Positions 1 through 9,136 of a DNA stretch of 64,000 nt are shown one piece after another (position 1 is the stretch's first letter; each line of letters opens with the position of its first letter). The notes below the pieces were generated by a model. That model was not told the DNA's origin and did no database searches. It saw only the letters and a program-made list of their open reading frames with translations. A program made the translations under genes and the position numbers. The stretch is from Burkholderiaceae bacterium (GTDB lineage Bacteria > Pseudomonadota > Gammaproteobacteria > Burkholderiales > Burkholderiaceae): positions 1 through 64,000 of the forward strand of contig CANJBQ010000004.1 of NCBI GenBank assembly GCA_947472645.1, in the 5' to 3' direction.

Positions 1-1
1 A

Positions 2-595
2 GAATCCCATCTCAACAATGTGCTGACAGCTGCGCAGGCTCTCAAGTCCACTCCAAAGGCCATTCAGTTAGGTATCGTTGCCCCCGATGGTAGAGACGGT
101 ATGTTGATCCATGCTCAGCAATTTGTGGATGCTCAAATCCCGTTCATTTTTGACCCTGGGCAAGGTTTGCCTATGTTTGATAGCAAAGATTTAAATACAT
201 TTATTGAACAAGCGACTTATATTGCTGTCAATGACTACGAAGGAGAAATGCTTTCCCATAAAACAGGTTTGCCACTCGCGCAAATAGCTCAACGTGTTAA
301 AGCTTTAATTGTTACAAAGGGTATCCAAGGATCTGAAATCTATACGGATGGTCAGGTGATTCATATTCCAGTAGTAAGCGTTGAGAAGCCTGTCGATCCT
401 ACTGGCTGTGGTGATGCTTTTCGTGCTGGTCTTCTTTATGGTATCGAAAATCAATTAGATATGGAAACTACGGGCAGACTTGGATCTTTGATGGGCGCTA
501 TTAAAATCGCATCGCAAGGCCCTCAAAACCATGCGCCAAGTTTTGCGATGATCCAAGATCTCTACCGCAAGGCCTTTAACGCCGATTTTATCTAA
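2..595 (+). CDS. PfkB-family carbohydrate kinase (adenosine/ribokinase-like), 5' truncated by window edge
   Basis: Frame is open from base 2 (ESHLNNVLTAAQAL...); C-terminal PfkB signature DPTGCGDAFRAGLLYG. Confidence 0.85.
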   Translation, partial: ESHLNNVLTAAQALKSTPKAIQLGIVAPDGRDGMLIHAQQFVDAQIPFIFDPGQGLPMFDSKDLNTFIEQATYIAVNDYEGEMLSHKTGLPLAQIAQRVKALIVTKGIQGSEIYTDGQVIHIPVVSVEKPVDPTGCGDAFRAGLLYGIENQLDMETTGRLGSLMGAIKIASQGPQNHAPSFAMIQDLYRKAFNADFI

Positions 596-597
596 AA

Positions 598-630
598 GAA
601 AAACCCACCGAGGATTTAACCAAGGTGGGC
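598..630 (-). terminator. Putative rho-independent terminator downstream of the H1-like gene
   Basis: Minus strand CCCACC...GGTGGG stem followed by TTTTTCTTTT. Confidence 0.55.
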
Positions 631-680
631 TGCTTACATCTGTTACAACTACAGCTGTTGCCTTTCGGAAACCGTCCAAA

Positions 681-1040
681 TTAAGGACGGCTACCGGTAG
701 GAAAAGGCCATGCAGCAGTCGGATTTAAAGCCGTTTTTGTTGATGCTTTTACTTCCGGCTTCTTAACTGCTGGTTTTACAGCGGCCTTTTTAGCTGGCTT
801 TTTTGCTGCGGCTTTAACTACTTTTTTTTTTGCAGCAGGCTTCTTAGCAGCAGGCTTCTTAGCAGCAGCTTTTTTAGCAGCAGGCTTCTTAGCAGCAGCT
901 TTTTTAGCAGCAGGCTTCTTAGCAGCAGCTTTTTTAGCAGCAGGCTTCTTAGCAGCTACTTTTTTAGCAGCAGGCTTCTTTGCTACAACTTTTTTAGCTG
1001 CAGGTTTCTTAGCAGCGGGTTTTTTCTTGGCAGTTGCCAT
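681..1040 (-). CDS. Histone H1-like Lys/Ala/Pro-rich DNA-binding protein
   Basis: MATAKKKPAAKKPAAKK... repeats; distinct C-terminus TALNPTAAWPFPTGSRP; start taken at the internal MATAKK. Confidence 0.85.
   Translation of the reverse strand: MATAKKKPAAKKPAAKKVVAKKPAAKKVAAKKPAAKKAAAKKPAAKKAAAKKPAAKKAAAKKPAAKKPAAKKKVVKAAAKKPAKKAAVKPAVKKPEVKASTKTALNPTAAWPFPTGSRP
833..1020 (-). repeat. Imperfect about 30-bp tandem repeats encoding KKPAAKKAAA-type decapeptides
   Basis: Repeated gcagcaggcttcttagcagcagcttttttA units read directly in the sequence. Confidence 0.85.
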
Positions 1041-1191
1041 TTTCATGCTCCTTCAAGTGAGAAGTTATACAAACTACAGTTAAAGAAGACCCAAGCGTTC
1101 CGAACCGACTCTCTGGGTAGAAAATCGGCACAAACGAATGAGCCATTCATGTTTTTATTCCCAACACTGCGAAATAGTCCCATGAACCTCG

Positions 1192-1227
1192 TAAAAAAAG
1201 CCATCCCAACTTCTTGGAATGGCTTTC
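1192..1227 (-). terminator. Putative terminator downstream of nrdB
   Basis: Minus strand AAAGCCATTCCAA-GAAG-TTGGGATGGCTTTTTTTAC: about 13-bp stem plus U-run. Confidence 0.7.
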
Positions 1228-1408
1228 TTAATTTTGTCAGCGTATTTTGACGCTTTGTCGTACTAAAAATGTGAGCATTCAACGTTGTTACATTTTTAAG
1301 GGAAACTCTCCCTGTCCGTTTTTTCGAACTTTCTATTTGATTTGTAAAATTCCAACGTCTAATGTTCAATCCGTACATCTCCAATTTATTAGAGACAACT
1401 TCGAGTTG

Positions 1409-2593
1409 TTAATCCCAACTCAATGCGCCTCCAGTTTGATACTCAATTACTCTTGTTTCGAAAAAATTTCTCTCTTTTTTCAAATCAATCATTTCTGACA
1501 TCCATGGAAATGGATTCTCTTCATTTGGATACATTGCGTCAAGTCCTATTTGCATACAACGACGATTACAAATGTATCTAAGGTAACTTTTGAACATCGG
1601 AGCGTTGAGTCCAAGCACTCCACGAGGCATCGTATCCTCTGCATATTTGTACTCTAATTCGACTGCTTCTGCGAACAGTTCTTTCAACTCATCTTTAAAC
1701 GCAGAGGTCCATAAATGGGGGTTCTCAAGCTTTATTTGATTAATCATATCGATACCAAAATTACAGTGCAGTGACTCATCTCTTAAGATGTATTGATACT
1801 GCTCTGCGGCACCCGTCATTTTGTTTTGACGACCCATTGCAAGGATTTGCGTAAAACCAACATAAAAGAACAATCCTTCCATAATGCACGAAAAAACAAT
1901 CAGTGATTTTAATAATTTTTGATCAGCTTCAGGGGTGCCAGTTTTAAAAGATGGGTCGGTTAATGCATCAATAAACGGTAAAAGAAATTCATCTTTTGCA
2001 CGAATCGAAGGTACTTCGTGATACGCATTAAAAATTTCTGCTTGATCTAAACCAAGAGATTCGACAATATATTGATAGGCATGAGTATGAATTGCCTCTT
2101 CAAATGCTTGACGCAATAAATATTGACGACATTCAGGCGCTGTAATCTGACGATACGTGCCAAGAACGATATTATTTGCCGCTAAAGAGTCTGCAGTGAC
2201 AAAAAAACCTAGATTTCTTTTGATAATACGGCGCTCATCTTCGGTCAATTCATTCGGATCTTTCCAAGTTGCAATATCACGAGTCATATTGACCTCTTGA
2301 GGCATCCAATGATTTGCACATCCAGCTAAATACTTCTCCCAAGCCCATTTATATTTGAATGGAACTAGCTGATTGACGTCAGTTTGACCATTAATAATGC
2401 GTTTATCGGCAACATTCACGCGACGATTTGCATCTAAATCCACTGTAGCAGTCTGGATAGGAGCTATTGCCTCATTCGGTAATGGCGTGCTCATTGCCAC
2501 CGGTGTCGCAAGAGTTGCTCTCACTTCAGGCACAGGTGTAGGTATTATTTTTACCGGCGCTACAGGGGTATCATCTTCCCAATTCAACATCAC
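1409..2593 (-). CDS. nrdB: Ribonucleoside-diphosphate reductase, beta subunit (class Ia)
   Basis: Typical NrdB sequence incl. [25 protein letters not shown]; adjacent to nrdA. Confidence 0.96.
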   Translation of the reverse strand: MMLNWEDDTPVAPVKIIPTPVPEVRATLATPVAMSTPLPNEAIAPIQTATVDLDANRRVNVADKRIINGQTDVNQLVPFKYKWAWEKYLAGCANHWMPQEVNMTRDIATWKDPNELTEDERRIIKRNLGFFVTADSLAANNIVLGTYRQITAPECRQYLLRQAFEEAIHTHAYQYIVESLGLDQAEIFNAYHEVPSIRAKDEFLLPFIDALTDPSFKTGTPEADQKLLKSLIVFSCIMEGLFFYVGFTQILAMGRQNKMTGAAEQYQYILRDESLHCNFGIDMINQIKLENPHLWTSAFKDELKELFAEAVELEYKYAEDTMPRGVLGLNAPMFKSYLRYICNRRCMQIGLDAMYPNEENPFPWMSEMIDLKKERNFFETRVIEYQTGGALSWD

Positions 2594-2632
2594 ATTTCTC
2601 CATCTAATTTCGTCATATTACAAGTATCTTGC

Positions 2633-5632
2633 TCACTGGCAAGCTTCACATTCTTCAAATCCATCATCACCAGGGCGCATTGTACATACAGCACCTTCTG
2701 CGTCCGCTAAAGCCTTTTCATGTGCCGCTGCAGTAACCGCTTGCTGCTCTGCACTTTGATTGGAAACTGAGTTTAAGGTTCCTTTATCAACGGTTGACTT
2801 CTCCACCTGGGTCGCTGAAGTTGTCCGTAGGTAATAGGTAGTCTTTAAACCAAGTGTCCAAGCTAATTTATACGTCTCATCAAGGGTCTTTCCTGATGCA
2901 CCAGCCATATAAATGTTTAATGACTGGGCTTGGTCAATCCATTTTTGACGACGAGCTGCTGCTTCCACAATCCATTTTGGCTCTACTTCGAAAGCTGTTG
3001 CATAAATATCTCTTAAATCCTGTGGGATACGATCGATCTTTGCTAATGAGCCATCAAAATACTTCAAGTCGGCAATCATGACTTCGTCCCATAAGCCTCT
3101 AGCCTTTAAATCACGGACCAAATACTCATTAACCACCGTAAACTCACCAGACAAGTTAGATTTGACGTAGAGGTTTTGGAAAGTTGGCTCAATACATGCA
3201 GAAACACCAATGATGTTTGAAATCGTCGCTGTTGGCGCTATCGCTACGCAGTTGGAATTACGCATACCGTGCTGTTGAATACTCGCACGCAGTGATGTCC
3301 AGTCCATCTTGCTGGAATTATTGGCATCTAAATAACCACCTCGCTCTTGCGCTAATAACGCGACTGAATCTTGCGGCAAAATACCCCGATCCCATAAAGA
3401 GCCTTTATAAGTACTATAGGTTCCACGTTCTTTAGCAAGCTCATTTGAAGCTTCATAAGCGTAATAGCAAACAGCTTCCATCGATGAGTCAGCAAACTCT
3501 ACAGCAGCTTGACTTGCATAAGGGATGCGTAACATATGTAAGCAATCTTGAAAGCCCATAATCCCTAGGCCAACTGGACGATGCTTCACATTCGAGTTTT
3601 TGGCCTTAGCAACCGCGTAGTAGTTAATATCAATCACGTTATCCAACATACGCATCGCTGTACGAATCGTCTTTTGTAATTTGGCGTGATCAAGAACTAA
3701 TTGACCATTAGCATCTGTCATCATATGAACCGTTAAATTGACAGAGCCTAAATTACAGACCGCAATCTCTTCTTCATTCGTATTCAGAGTGATCTCTGTA
3801 CAGAGATTTGATGAGTGAACAACGCCAATATGTTGCTGAGGGCTTCTAATATTGCAAGGATCTTTAAATGTAATCCATGGATGACCTGTCTCGAACAACA
3901 TACCAATCATCTTGCGCCAAAGCTGGGCTGCAGGAATACGTTTAAATGGTTTAATCTCTCCAGCATCGGCTTTTTTCTCATAAGCAACATAAGCCTCTTC
4001 AAAAGCGCGGCCAAATTTATCATGTAAATCTGGAGTGCTCGATGGTGAGAACAATGTCCAATCACCGTTCTCCATGACGCGCTTCATGAATAAGTCAGGA
4101 ATCCAGTTAGCGGTATTCATATCATGGGTACGACGACGGTCATCACCTGTATTTTTACGTAACTCTAAAAACTCTTCAATATCTAAGTGCCAAGTTTCTA
4201 AATAAGCACAAACCGCACCTTTACGCTTACCACCTTGATTCACTGCAACAGCAGTATCGTTGACCACTTTTAAGAAAGGTACAACACCTTGGGATTTACC
4301 GTTGGTACCCTTGATGTGACTTCCAAGTGCGCGCACATTGGTCCAGTCATTACCTAAACCGCCGGCAAACTTCGAAAGCAAGGCATTTTCTTTGAGCGCT
4401 TCATAAATACCGTCTAAGTCATCCGCAACCGTCGTTAAGTAGCAGCTGGATAATTGTGAACGCAGGCTAGCTGAGTTAAATAAGGTTGGAGTGCTTGACA
4501 TAAAGTCAAATGTGGAAAGAATCTCATAAAACTCAATTGCACGATCTGTAGGTTGTTTTTCATCCAATGAGAGGCCCATAGCAACGCGCATAAAGAAAGC
4601 CTGCGGCATTTCAATGCGCTGTTCATCCACATGTAAAAAATAACGGTCGTACAAAGTTTGCAAGCCAAGATAGTTAAACTGCAAATCACGCTCTGCATTT
4701 AAAGCATTACCTAATCGTGCAATGTCAAAGATTTCCAGCATCCTTGGATCTAGCAACTCTTCCTTGACGCCACGACGTAAAAATTTACCAAAATACTCAG
4801 GGTAAACTTTTTGCATACCGTCTTGAGGTATCTCAACGCCTAAAATATCTCGACGTATGACGTGCATCAAAATACGTGCAGTGACTAAGCTATATGCAGG
4901 ATCTTTTTCAATTAACGTTCTAGATGACAAAATGGCAGAGTCAAAAACCTGCTCAATAGGAACACCTTCATAAAGATTTTTCAGTGTTTCTGTAAGGATG
5001 GTTGTGGCAACAATATGGTTTCCTAACCCCTGGCAAGCTGCTTCAACAATCTTTTGCAAGTTGGCCATGTCAAGAGGCTTTAAGACGCCCTTGTCAGTCA
5101 CATTCATACTAGGGTGCTCGATGGCCGGCTGGGCTTGAGTGGTTGTTGATTGAGTGAGTTGACGCTCTTGATTACGTTTATCGCGATACAAGACATAAGC
5201 GCGCGCCACATTATGTTCACCACTGCGCATCAAGGCTAACTCAACTTGATCTTGAATATCTTCTATATGAAAAGTTCCACCATTGGGGCGACTTCTTAAC
5301 AGGCCACGCACAACAACTTGAGTGAGCTCTTCGACCTGCTCGCGGATTCTCGCAGATGCTGCGCCTTGACCACCATTAACCGCTAAAAAAGCCTTTGTTA
5401 AGGCGATAGCAATTTTAGAAGGCTCAAAAGAAACAACCGTGCCATTACGACGAATAATTTTGTAGTCCGATAGCTGTACCTGAATTGCTGTACCAACACC
5501 ACCAGCAACAAAACCCGCTGAAGGCGCTTGACTTGTCAAAGCAGGGTTTGTACCAACAAAATTTCCCGCAATACCAGTGAGGTTGCCTTGAGGATCTGCG
5601 TATGTCATAAATGTTCCTAATTCTTTCGTCAC
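2633..5632 (-). CDS. nrdA: Ribonucleoside-diphosphate reductase, alpha subunit
   Basis: ATP-cone (IIRRNGTVVSFEPSKIAIALTKAF), NLCTEITLNT active-site region, C-terminal CxxC (CEACQ). Confidence 0.97.
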   Translation of the reverse strand: MTKELGTFMTYADPQGNLTGIAGNFVGTNPALTSQAPSAGFVAGGVGTAIQVQLSDYKIIRRNGTVVSFEPSKIAIALTKAFLAVNGGQGAASARIREQVEELTQVVVRGLLRSRPNGGTFHIEDIQDQVELALMRSGEHNVARAYVLYRDKRNQERQLTQSTTTQAQPAIEHPSMNVTDKGVLKPLDMANLQKIVEAACQGLGNHIVATTILTETLKNLYEGVPIEQVFDSAILSSRTLIEKDPAYSLVTARILMHVIRRDILGVEIPQDGMQKVYPEYFGKFLRRGVKEELLDPRMLEIFDIARLGNALNAERDLQFNYLGLQTLYDRYFLHVDEQRIEMPQAFFMRVAMGLSLDEKQPTDRAIEFYEILSTFDFMSSTPTLFNSASLRSQLSSCYLTTVADDLDGIYEALKENALLSKFAGGLGNDWTNVRALGSHIKGTNGKSQGVVPFLKVVNDTAVAVNQGGKRKGAVCAYLETWHLDIEEFLELRKNTGDDRRRTHDMNTANWIPDLFMKRVMENGDWTLFSPSSTPDLHDKFGRAFEEAYVAYEKKADAGEIKPFKRIPAAQLWRKMIGMLFETGHPWITFKDPCNIRSPQQHIGVVHSSNLCTEITLNTNEEEIAVCNLGSVNLTVHMMTDANGQLVLDHAKLQKTIRTAMRMLDNVIDINYYAVAKAKNSNVKHRPVGLGIMGFQDCLHMLRIPYASQAAVEFADSSMEAVCYYAYEASNELAKERGTYSTYKGSLWDRGILPQDSVALLAQERGGYLDANNSSKMDWTSLRASIQQHGMRNSNCVAIAPTATISNIIGVSACIEPTFQNLYVKSNLSGEFTVVNEYLVRDLKARGLWDEVMIADLKYFDGSLAKIDRIPQDLRDIYATAFEVEPKWIVEAAARRQKWIDQAQSLNIYMAGASGKTLDETYKLAWTLGLKTTYYLRTTSATQVEKSTVDKGTLNSVSNQSAEQQAVTAAAHEKALADAEGAVCTMRPGDDGFEECEACQ

Positions 5633-5816
5633 AATTCAGTCAATGATGTTTACTTAAAACAATCTCTTTTGATTCTTTAACTCACCGACTTTTTATCGTC
5701 GCATGCATCCTATTTTTACCTACGTAATTTACCTCGCAGGCTTTAATTTGATATCTTTTAGAGCAATAAAGATGCATGCTTTTCGAAAGAATATACATCG
5801 ACTCTTTACTTAAAAA

Positions 5817-5832
5817 ACACTATATCTTGTGT
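5817..5832. promoter_or_regulatory. NrdR box 1 upstream of nrdA
   Basis: ACACTATATCTTGTGT, close to the NrdR-box consensus ACACWATATATWGTGT. Confidence 0.75.
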
Positions 5833-5847
5833 TTTTATTAACTCTAG

Positions 5848-5863
5848 GTACTAAGTATAGGTA
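5848..5863. promoter_or_regulatory. NrdR box 2 (degenerate) upstream of nrdA
   Basis: Minus strand core CTATAcTTAGT, start-to-start 31 bp from box 1. Confidence 0.55.
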
Positions 5864-6004
5864 ATATTTCCATGTTTTGTCGATGTTTTTTTATTATTTT
5901 TTATCAGGAAATCCCTAATTAGTAACTAAGCAACGCATTTTAAAAATAGTGTCATTCAACGGACATTAATTTATGTTGGCACTTACTATGAAAAAAACAC
6001 TTAA

Positions 6005-6799
6005 TTATCGAGGGCTCGTTCCAAACGGCAATTTATTTTCAGAAATTTTAGCCATTTGACTGACATTTTTCCAATCGAAACTTTTTCCTGGATCGGTTTT
6101 TCGGTTGGGAGAAATGTCACTATGTCCTACAAAATAATTGATATGAAGTTGCTTTTCAATCGCTTGCACTAACTTTGCGAGGGTTTGATATTGCATACTT
6201 TCATAAGGGATTTCCCCTGTGCCTTCCATCTCAATACCCACTGAAAAATCATTCACCTTCTCACGTTCAAATAGCTCTGAAACTCCAGCATGCCAAGCAC
6301 GGTCATGGATTGAAACAAATTGAATCAACTCACCAGTGCGCTTAATGAGAAAGTGTGCCGATACTTCAAGATGCGCAATTTCTGCAAAGTAAGGGTCATC
6401 TTGTGGATATAATTGATTGGTGAAGAATTGCTCAATTGCATCACCTCCAAAACGCCCCTCCGGCAAACTAATATGATGGATGACAATCGTATCGATATTC
6501 GCTGTTTCAGGCCGGTCATCATAATTGGGTGAGCGTATCTTTTTGGCACACCCCAACCAACCACCTGCATCAAAAGCATTGAAGTGTTCAAGGCAACAAA
6601 AATATCGCTGATCAAATAGAAAAGAGTCATTTAAAGGTAATCGAATCTTACAAAAATGACATGTAGCCATTTGGGTAACTTCTGGGATCGATTCCGTATC
6701 AACACGATTCGCCTTTTTTAATGTTGAACGTTTTGGGTAAATAAACAACAACCAATAGGCGACGAAAAAAAACAACAAAAATTCGATGATTTTTAACAT
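6005..6799 (-). CDS. ampD: N-acetylmuramyl-L-alanine amidase AmpD with N-terminal TM anchor and zinc-ribbon-like (PP0621-type) domain
   Basis: AmpD motifs (IDTIVIHHISLP, HFLIKRTGELIQFV, GHSDISPNRKTDPG) preceded by a TM helix and CHFC...YFCCLEH motif in one ORF. Confidence 0.88.
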   Translation of the reverse strand: MLKIIEFLLFFFVAYWLLFIYPKRSTLKKANRVDTESIPEVTQMATCHFCKIRLPLNDSFLFDQRYFCCLEHFNAFDAGGWLGCAKKIRSPNYDDRPETANIDTIVIHHISLPEGRFGGDAIEQFFTNQLYPQDDPYFAEIAHLEVSAHFLIKRTGELIQFVSIHDRAWHAGVSELFEREKVNDFSVGIEMEGTGEIPYESMQYQTLAKLVQAIEKQLHINYFVGHSDISPNRKTDPGKSFDWKNVSQMAKISENKLPFGTSPR

Positions 6800-6809
6800 G
6801 TGGGAAGTA

Positions 6810-7703
6810 TTAGATTTTTTGCAAAATTACTTCAAGTACAAAACGGCTTCCAACGTAAGCTAAAAGAAGAACCCCAAAAGAGCCCAATACCCACTTAGAA
6901 GCCTGCGCACCTCTTAGGCCAACTTTCCAATTCGCATATAGTAAACCACCAAACATTGACCAAGACATTAAAGAAAAGATGGTTTTATGGTCGAGGGTTA
7001 ATGGACGACCAAATAGTGCTTGACTAAAAAATGCTCCAGAAAATACCGCAACGGTAAGTAAGCAAAAGCCAATACCTATTACATTAAAAAGAACGCGCTC
7101 CATGGTGAGTAAGGGCGGTAATTGATCTAAAAGACTGGTCCGCTGCCCAAGCACTAACAGTTGCAACCAAGAAGCAGAGTGCGTGCCTTTATTCGATCTT
7201 AAGTTTTTATCCTGCCATGTCATCAAAATAGCTTGGAGGGCAGCTAAAAACATAATGCCGTAGGCCATATTGGCAGTAATAAAATGGAGTCGGAATCCCG
7301 GAGAATGAACCGCTTTAGTCGAAATGATGGCCCCTTCAAAAACATAGGGCAAGAAACTAAAAATCATCGCCATACCCAAAACTAATGGCAGCATGCCATA
7401 AAGCCTAAAGAACCAACCTTCCACCCAATAGAGCGCAATACCTACCCACGCCATCATCGATAAGGCCTGGGCAAATCCAAAAACGAGCCCTTGTGGTGTA
7501 AAAATATCCTGATAACAGGCATAACCATGTAAGACGAGTAAAATAAAAAGTAGAAGATGTATCCAAAATTTGTGTTTCCTGCTGGAAAGGAAAGATTCCG
7601 AAGATGCTTCAGTCACGGAACTAACCGCAGTCATCTGACGATTGTGAATCACAATCGTCAGAAGTGTCAGTGCGTATGCAATGCTTGGATATATTATTAA
7701 CAT
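6810..7703 (-). CDS. CcsA/YpjD-like cytochrome c assembly membrane protein
   Basis: Multi-TM protein with GFRLHFITANMAYGIMFLAALQA and DHKTIFSLMSWSMFGGLLYANW heme-handling-like regions; neighbour of ffh. Confidence 0.85.
   Translation of the reverse strand: MLIIYPSIAYALTLLTIVIHNRQMTAVSSVTEASSESFLSSRKHKFWIHLLLFILLVLHGYACYQDIFTPQGLVFGFAQALSMMAWVGIALYWVEGWFFRLYGMLPLVLGMAMIFSFLPYVFEGAIISTKAVHSPGFRLHFITANMAYGIMFLAALQAILMTWQDKNLRSNKGTHSASWLQLLVLGQRTSLLDQLPPLLTMERVLFNVIGIGFCLLTVAVFSGAFFSQALFGRPLTLDHKTIFSLMSWSMFGGLLYANWKVGLRGAQASKWVLGSFGVLLLAYVGSRFVLEVILQKI
7634..7662. repeat. 29-bp palindrome, 14-bp perfect arms with a 1-nt centre
   Basis: TCTGACGATTGTGA-A-TCACAATCGTCAGA. Confidence 0.95.
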
Positions 7704-7723
7704 ATGCTTAGTTTAATACCCTC

Positions 7724-9118
7724 ATGCTAGAAAATCTAACAGACCGTTTAAGTCGCGTGGTTAAAACCATTCGCGGACAAGCTCGCCTTACAGAAGAAAA
7801 TACTTCTGAGATGCTTCGTGAAATACGCTTAGCTCTTTTAGAAGCTGACGTCTCACTACCCGTCATTAAAGAATTATTAGCCAATATCAAACAAAAAGCC
7901 CTAGGTGAAGAAGTTATTTCTAGCTTAACACCAGGACAAGCTTTAGTGGGGATTGTCAAAGAAGAATTAGTCAACATCATGAACGGCGGTGAGATCCCGA
8001 ATGCCGGCTCTCCTGGAAAACTTAATTTAGCCACCCAACCTCCTGCTGTCATCTTAATGGCTGGATTACAAGGGGCGGGTAAAACCACCACTGTCGCAAA
8101 ACTCGCCAAATGGCTGATTCGCACCCAAAAGAAAAAAGTCCTAACGGTCTCTTGTGACGTCTATCGTCCTGCGGCAATTGAGCAGTTAAAAAAAGTAACT
8201 GCGCAAGCCGGAGCTGATTGGTTTGAAAGTAGTGCCGACCAAAAACCAAAAGATATCGCCAATGCGGCGATTGATTGGGCAAAACGTCATTACTATGATG
8301 TTCTTTTGGTCGATACCGCCGGTCGCCTAGGTATTGATGAAGCGATGATGGCAGAAATCTCAGCCCTTCACGAAGCTGTCAACCCCATTGAGACCCTATT
8401 TGTTGTGGATGCTATGTTAGGGCAAGATGCCGTCAATACTGCGAAGGCGTTTCATGCTGCACTTCCTTTAACTGGTGTGATCCTGACCAAGCTTGATGGT
8501 GACTCGAGAGGTGGCGCAGCACTTTCAGTTCGGCATATTACTGGTGTACCCCTCAAGTTTGTTGGCGTGTCTGAAAAAATTGATGGCCTAGACCCCTTTG
8601 ATGCGGAAAGAATGGCCGGCCGAATTCTCGGTATGGGGGATATTCTGGCGCTGGTTGAAGAAGCGCAAAAGAATGTTGATCACAAAGAAGCTGAAAAGCT
8701 GGTCGCAAAGATCAAAAAAGGTGGTTTTGATCTCTCTGACTTTAGAAGTCAAATCACCCAAATGCGTAACATGGGGGGGTTATCCAACTTGATGGATAAG
8801 TTGCCAGCGCAAATGGCTCAAGCAGCAGCAAAAACAGATATGAATGCTGCCGAAAAAAATATTCAGCGCATGCAAGGCATCATCGATAGTATGACGCCGC
8901 AAGAACGCTCTAAGCCAGACTTACTTAAGGCTAGTCGTAAACGTAGGATTGCGCAAGGTGCCGGTGTTCAAGTTCAAGAAGTCAATCGAATGCTAGGTCA
9001 ATTCGAACAAATGCAAACCATGATGAAACAATTTAGTGGCGGCAAAATGGCGCGCATGATGGGGCAAATGGCAGCCAAAGGAATGGGCAAGGCTTTAGGC
9101 AAAGGGCCCTTTAAATAA
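7724..9118 (+). CDS. ffh: Signal recognition particle protein Ffh
   Basis: GLQGAGKTTTVAKLA, DTAGRLGID, TKLDGDSRGGAALS; Met-rich M domain at C-terminus. Confidence 0.98.
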   Translation: MLENLTDRLSRVVKTIRGQARLTEENTSEMLREIRLALLEADVSLPVIKELLANIKQKALGEEVISSLTPGQALVGIVKEELVNIMNGGEIPNAGSPGKLNLATQPPAVILMAGLQGAGKTTTVAKLAKWLIRTQKKKVLTVSCDVYRPAAIEQLKKVTAQAGADWFESSADQKPKDIANAAIDWAKRHYYDVLLVDTAGRLGIDEAMMAEISALHEAVNPIETLFVVDAMLGQDAVNTAKAFHAALPLTGVILTKLDGDSRGGAALSVRHITGVPLKFVGVSEKIDGLDPFDAERMAGRILGMGDILALVEEAQKNVDHKEAEKLVAKIKKGGFDLSDFRSQITQMRNMGGLSNLMDKLPAQMAQAAAKTDMNAAEKNIQRMQGIIDSMTPQERSKPDLLKASRKRRIAQGAGVQVQEVNRMLGQFEQMQTMMKQFSGGKMARMMGQMAAKGMGKALGKGPFK

Positions 9119-9136
9119 AACGAGTCCTCCAAAAGG

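Noticed and set aside
833-1020. Possible CRISPR-like periodic repeats
   Set aside because: Repeats are contiguous in-frame Lys/Ala/Pro codons without spacers.
1043-1384. 113-aa ORF between the H1-like gene and nrdB
   Set aside because: Covers a terminator hairpin and promoter region; no recognisable protein features.
7708-8124. 138-aa ORF antisense to ffh
   Set aside because: Fully inside conserved ffh coding sequence; typical shadow ORF.
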